Origin: Ilumatobacteraceae bacterium
GTDB lineage: Bacteria; Actinomycetota; Acidimicrobiia; Acidimicrobiales; Ilumatobacteraceae
Direction of reading: 5' to 3'
NCBI GenBank assembly: GCA_033344875.1
Contig: JAWPMO010000001.1
Coordinates: 4,861,595 to 4,925,594, forward strand
DNA length: 64,000 nt
Shown: positions 63,392 through 64,000 of the stretch, one piece after another
Layout of the letters: every line of letters begins with the position of its first letter
How positions within the stretch are numbered: position 1 is the first letter of the stretch
Notes under the pieces: model-generated
Database searches by the model: none
Seen by the model: only the letters and a program-made list of their open reading frames with translations
Told to the model about the DNA's origin: nothing
Program-made: the position numbers and the translations under genes

Positions 63392-64000
63392 TCGCAGCGG
63401 CGGCGACGACCGACATCGGTCTGGTCGGAATGGCGGCCTCGGGCATCCTGGTCGCGGTGGCGCTCGGTGTCTCGATGTGGCGCCGGCTCGGTCTCGAACG
63501 GAGTCTGCTGTGGTCGGCGCTGCGAGCGCTCGGCCAGCTGGTCGTCGTGGGCTGGGCGCTGCAACTGATCGTCGACGACGACGATCCGCTGGTGTTCTCG
63601 TTCCTGTGGCTGGCGGTGATGCTCGGCCTGGCCGGGTACACGACGTGGCAGCGCGCCGGCCGGGTCCGGGCGGTGCTGCCGTTGTCGCTCGCCGCCTACG
63701 CGGCCTCGGCCGCGGTCACGCTCGGTGTGCTGTTCGGATTCGGCATCTACGAGCTCGAGGGACGCACGATCGTGCCGCTCGCCGGCATTGTCGTCGGCAA
63801 CTCGCTGTCGGCCACCGTGCTGGTCTCCCGGCGACTGTTCGACGCCGCCGACGATCACCGCGACCTGATCGAGGCCCGACTCGCCCTCGGGCTCTCCGCA
63901 TCCGAAGCGTTCGCTCCCGATCTGCGCGAGTCGCTGCGCACGGCGCTCGTCCCGCAGATCGAGACCACGAAAGCGGTCGGCATCATCGCGTTGCCGGGAG
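63388..64000 (+). CDS. FetB/YbbM-like permease, truncated by the window end
   Basis: The frame opens at GTG 63388 overlapping the ATPase stop (GTGA) and stays open to the window edge, giving 204 residues with about six hydrophobic segments. LGLERSLLWSALRALGQLVV, VPLAGIVVGNSLSATVLVSR and LVPQIETTKAVGIIALPG match the UPF0014 (YbbM/FetB) family. About 50 residues should follow outside the window. It is the membrane partner of the upstream ATPase, probably for metal or iron export. Confidence 0.88.
   Translation, partial: MIAAAATTDIGLVGMAASGILVAVALGVSMWRRLGLERSLLWSALRALGQLVVVGWALQLIVDDDDPLVFSFLWLAVMLGLAGYTTWQRAGRVRAVLPLSLAAYAASAAVTLGVLFGFGIYELEGRTIVPLAGIVVGNSLSATVLVSRRLFDAADDHRDLIEARLALGLSASEAFAPDLRESLRTALVPQIETTKAVGIIALPG

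Overview
The window is G+C-rich DNA with dense, often overlapping genes and strongly GC-biased third codon positions. It looks like an actinobacterial chromosome, most likely from the class Acidimicrobiia (Ilumatobacter-like); that placement is inference. Support comes from two DUF222-HNH proteins, two LytR-CpsA-Psr proteins, a DinB/mycothiol-type isomerase homologue, an IclR regulator divergent from leuCD, a SUF-only Fe-S system, and secreted proteins built of repeated 'LLDTR' beta modules. No phage, insertion sequence, CRISPR array, rRNA or tRNA was seen.

Layout. 0.2-6.8 kb: DEAD-box helicase, a lipoprotein, the leucine genes leuC-leuD with a divergent IclR regulator, and a META-domain lipoprotein. 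7-14 kb: DUF222-HNH protein, ECF sigma factor with a DHFR-like protein, a frameshifted Baeyer-Villiger-type monooxygenase, a PRC-barrel protein and the ABC-F factor EttA. 14-24 kb: a large secreted RCC1-repeat protein, a nucleotidyltransferase, an AAA ATPase, small-molecule enzymes and oligopeptidase B. 24-31 kb: first Fe-S region (ferredoxin, sufB, a secreted SGNH protein, a small four-cysteine protein, sufD-Rieske-sufC). 31-39.6 kb: acyl-CoA dehydrogenase, HtpX, then a tightly overlapping operon of MFS transporter, amidase, YbaK, carboxyltransferase, PPOX protein and adenosine deaminase. 40-53 kb: a looser, accessory-looking region with long intergenic gaps, several regulators (TPR, ArsR, HxlR) and small enzymes. 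53-57 kb: second Fe-S operon, sufC2-sufS-sufU-thioesterase-DNA adenine methylase, on the minus strand. 57-64 kb: two tandem LCP proteins, a methyltransferase, a glycosyltransferase, a metallo-hydrolase and a FetAB-like exporter cut by the window end.

The SUF machinery is split into two loci about 25 kb apart with two sufC paralogues. The promoters of sufB, sufD and sufC2-sufS-sufU carry the same palindrome, ACTAC-N4-GTAGT, next to or overlapping the -10 hexamer, and the ferredoxin has a half copy. This is the best candidate here for an undescribed regulatory system: a Fe-S regulon controlled by a repressor encoded outside the window. Other unexplained structure: a 148-base multi-hairpin element between convergent genes at 60.2-60.4 kb, twin hairpins between leuC and leuD, an 18-bp perfect inverted repeat at 47.2 kb, and paired operators between an HxlR regulator and a thioesterase. 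Many starts lie 6-10 bases after a TANNNT hexamer, which suggests frequent leaderless transcription.
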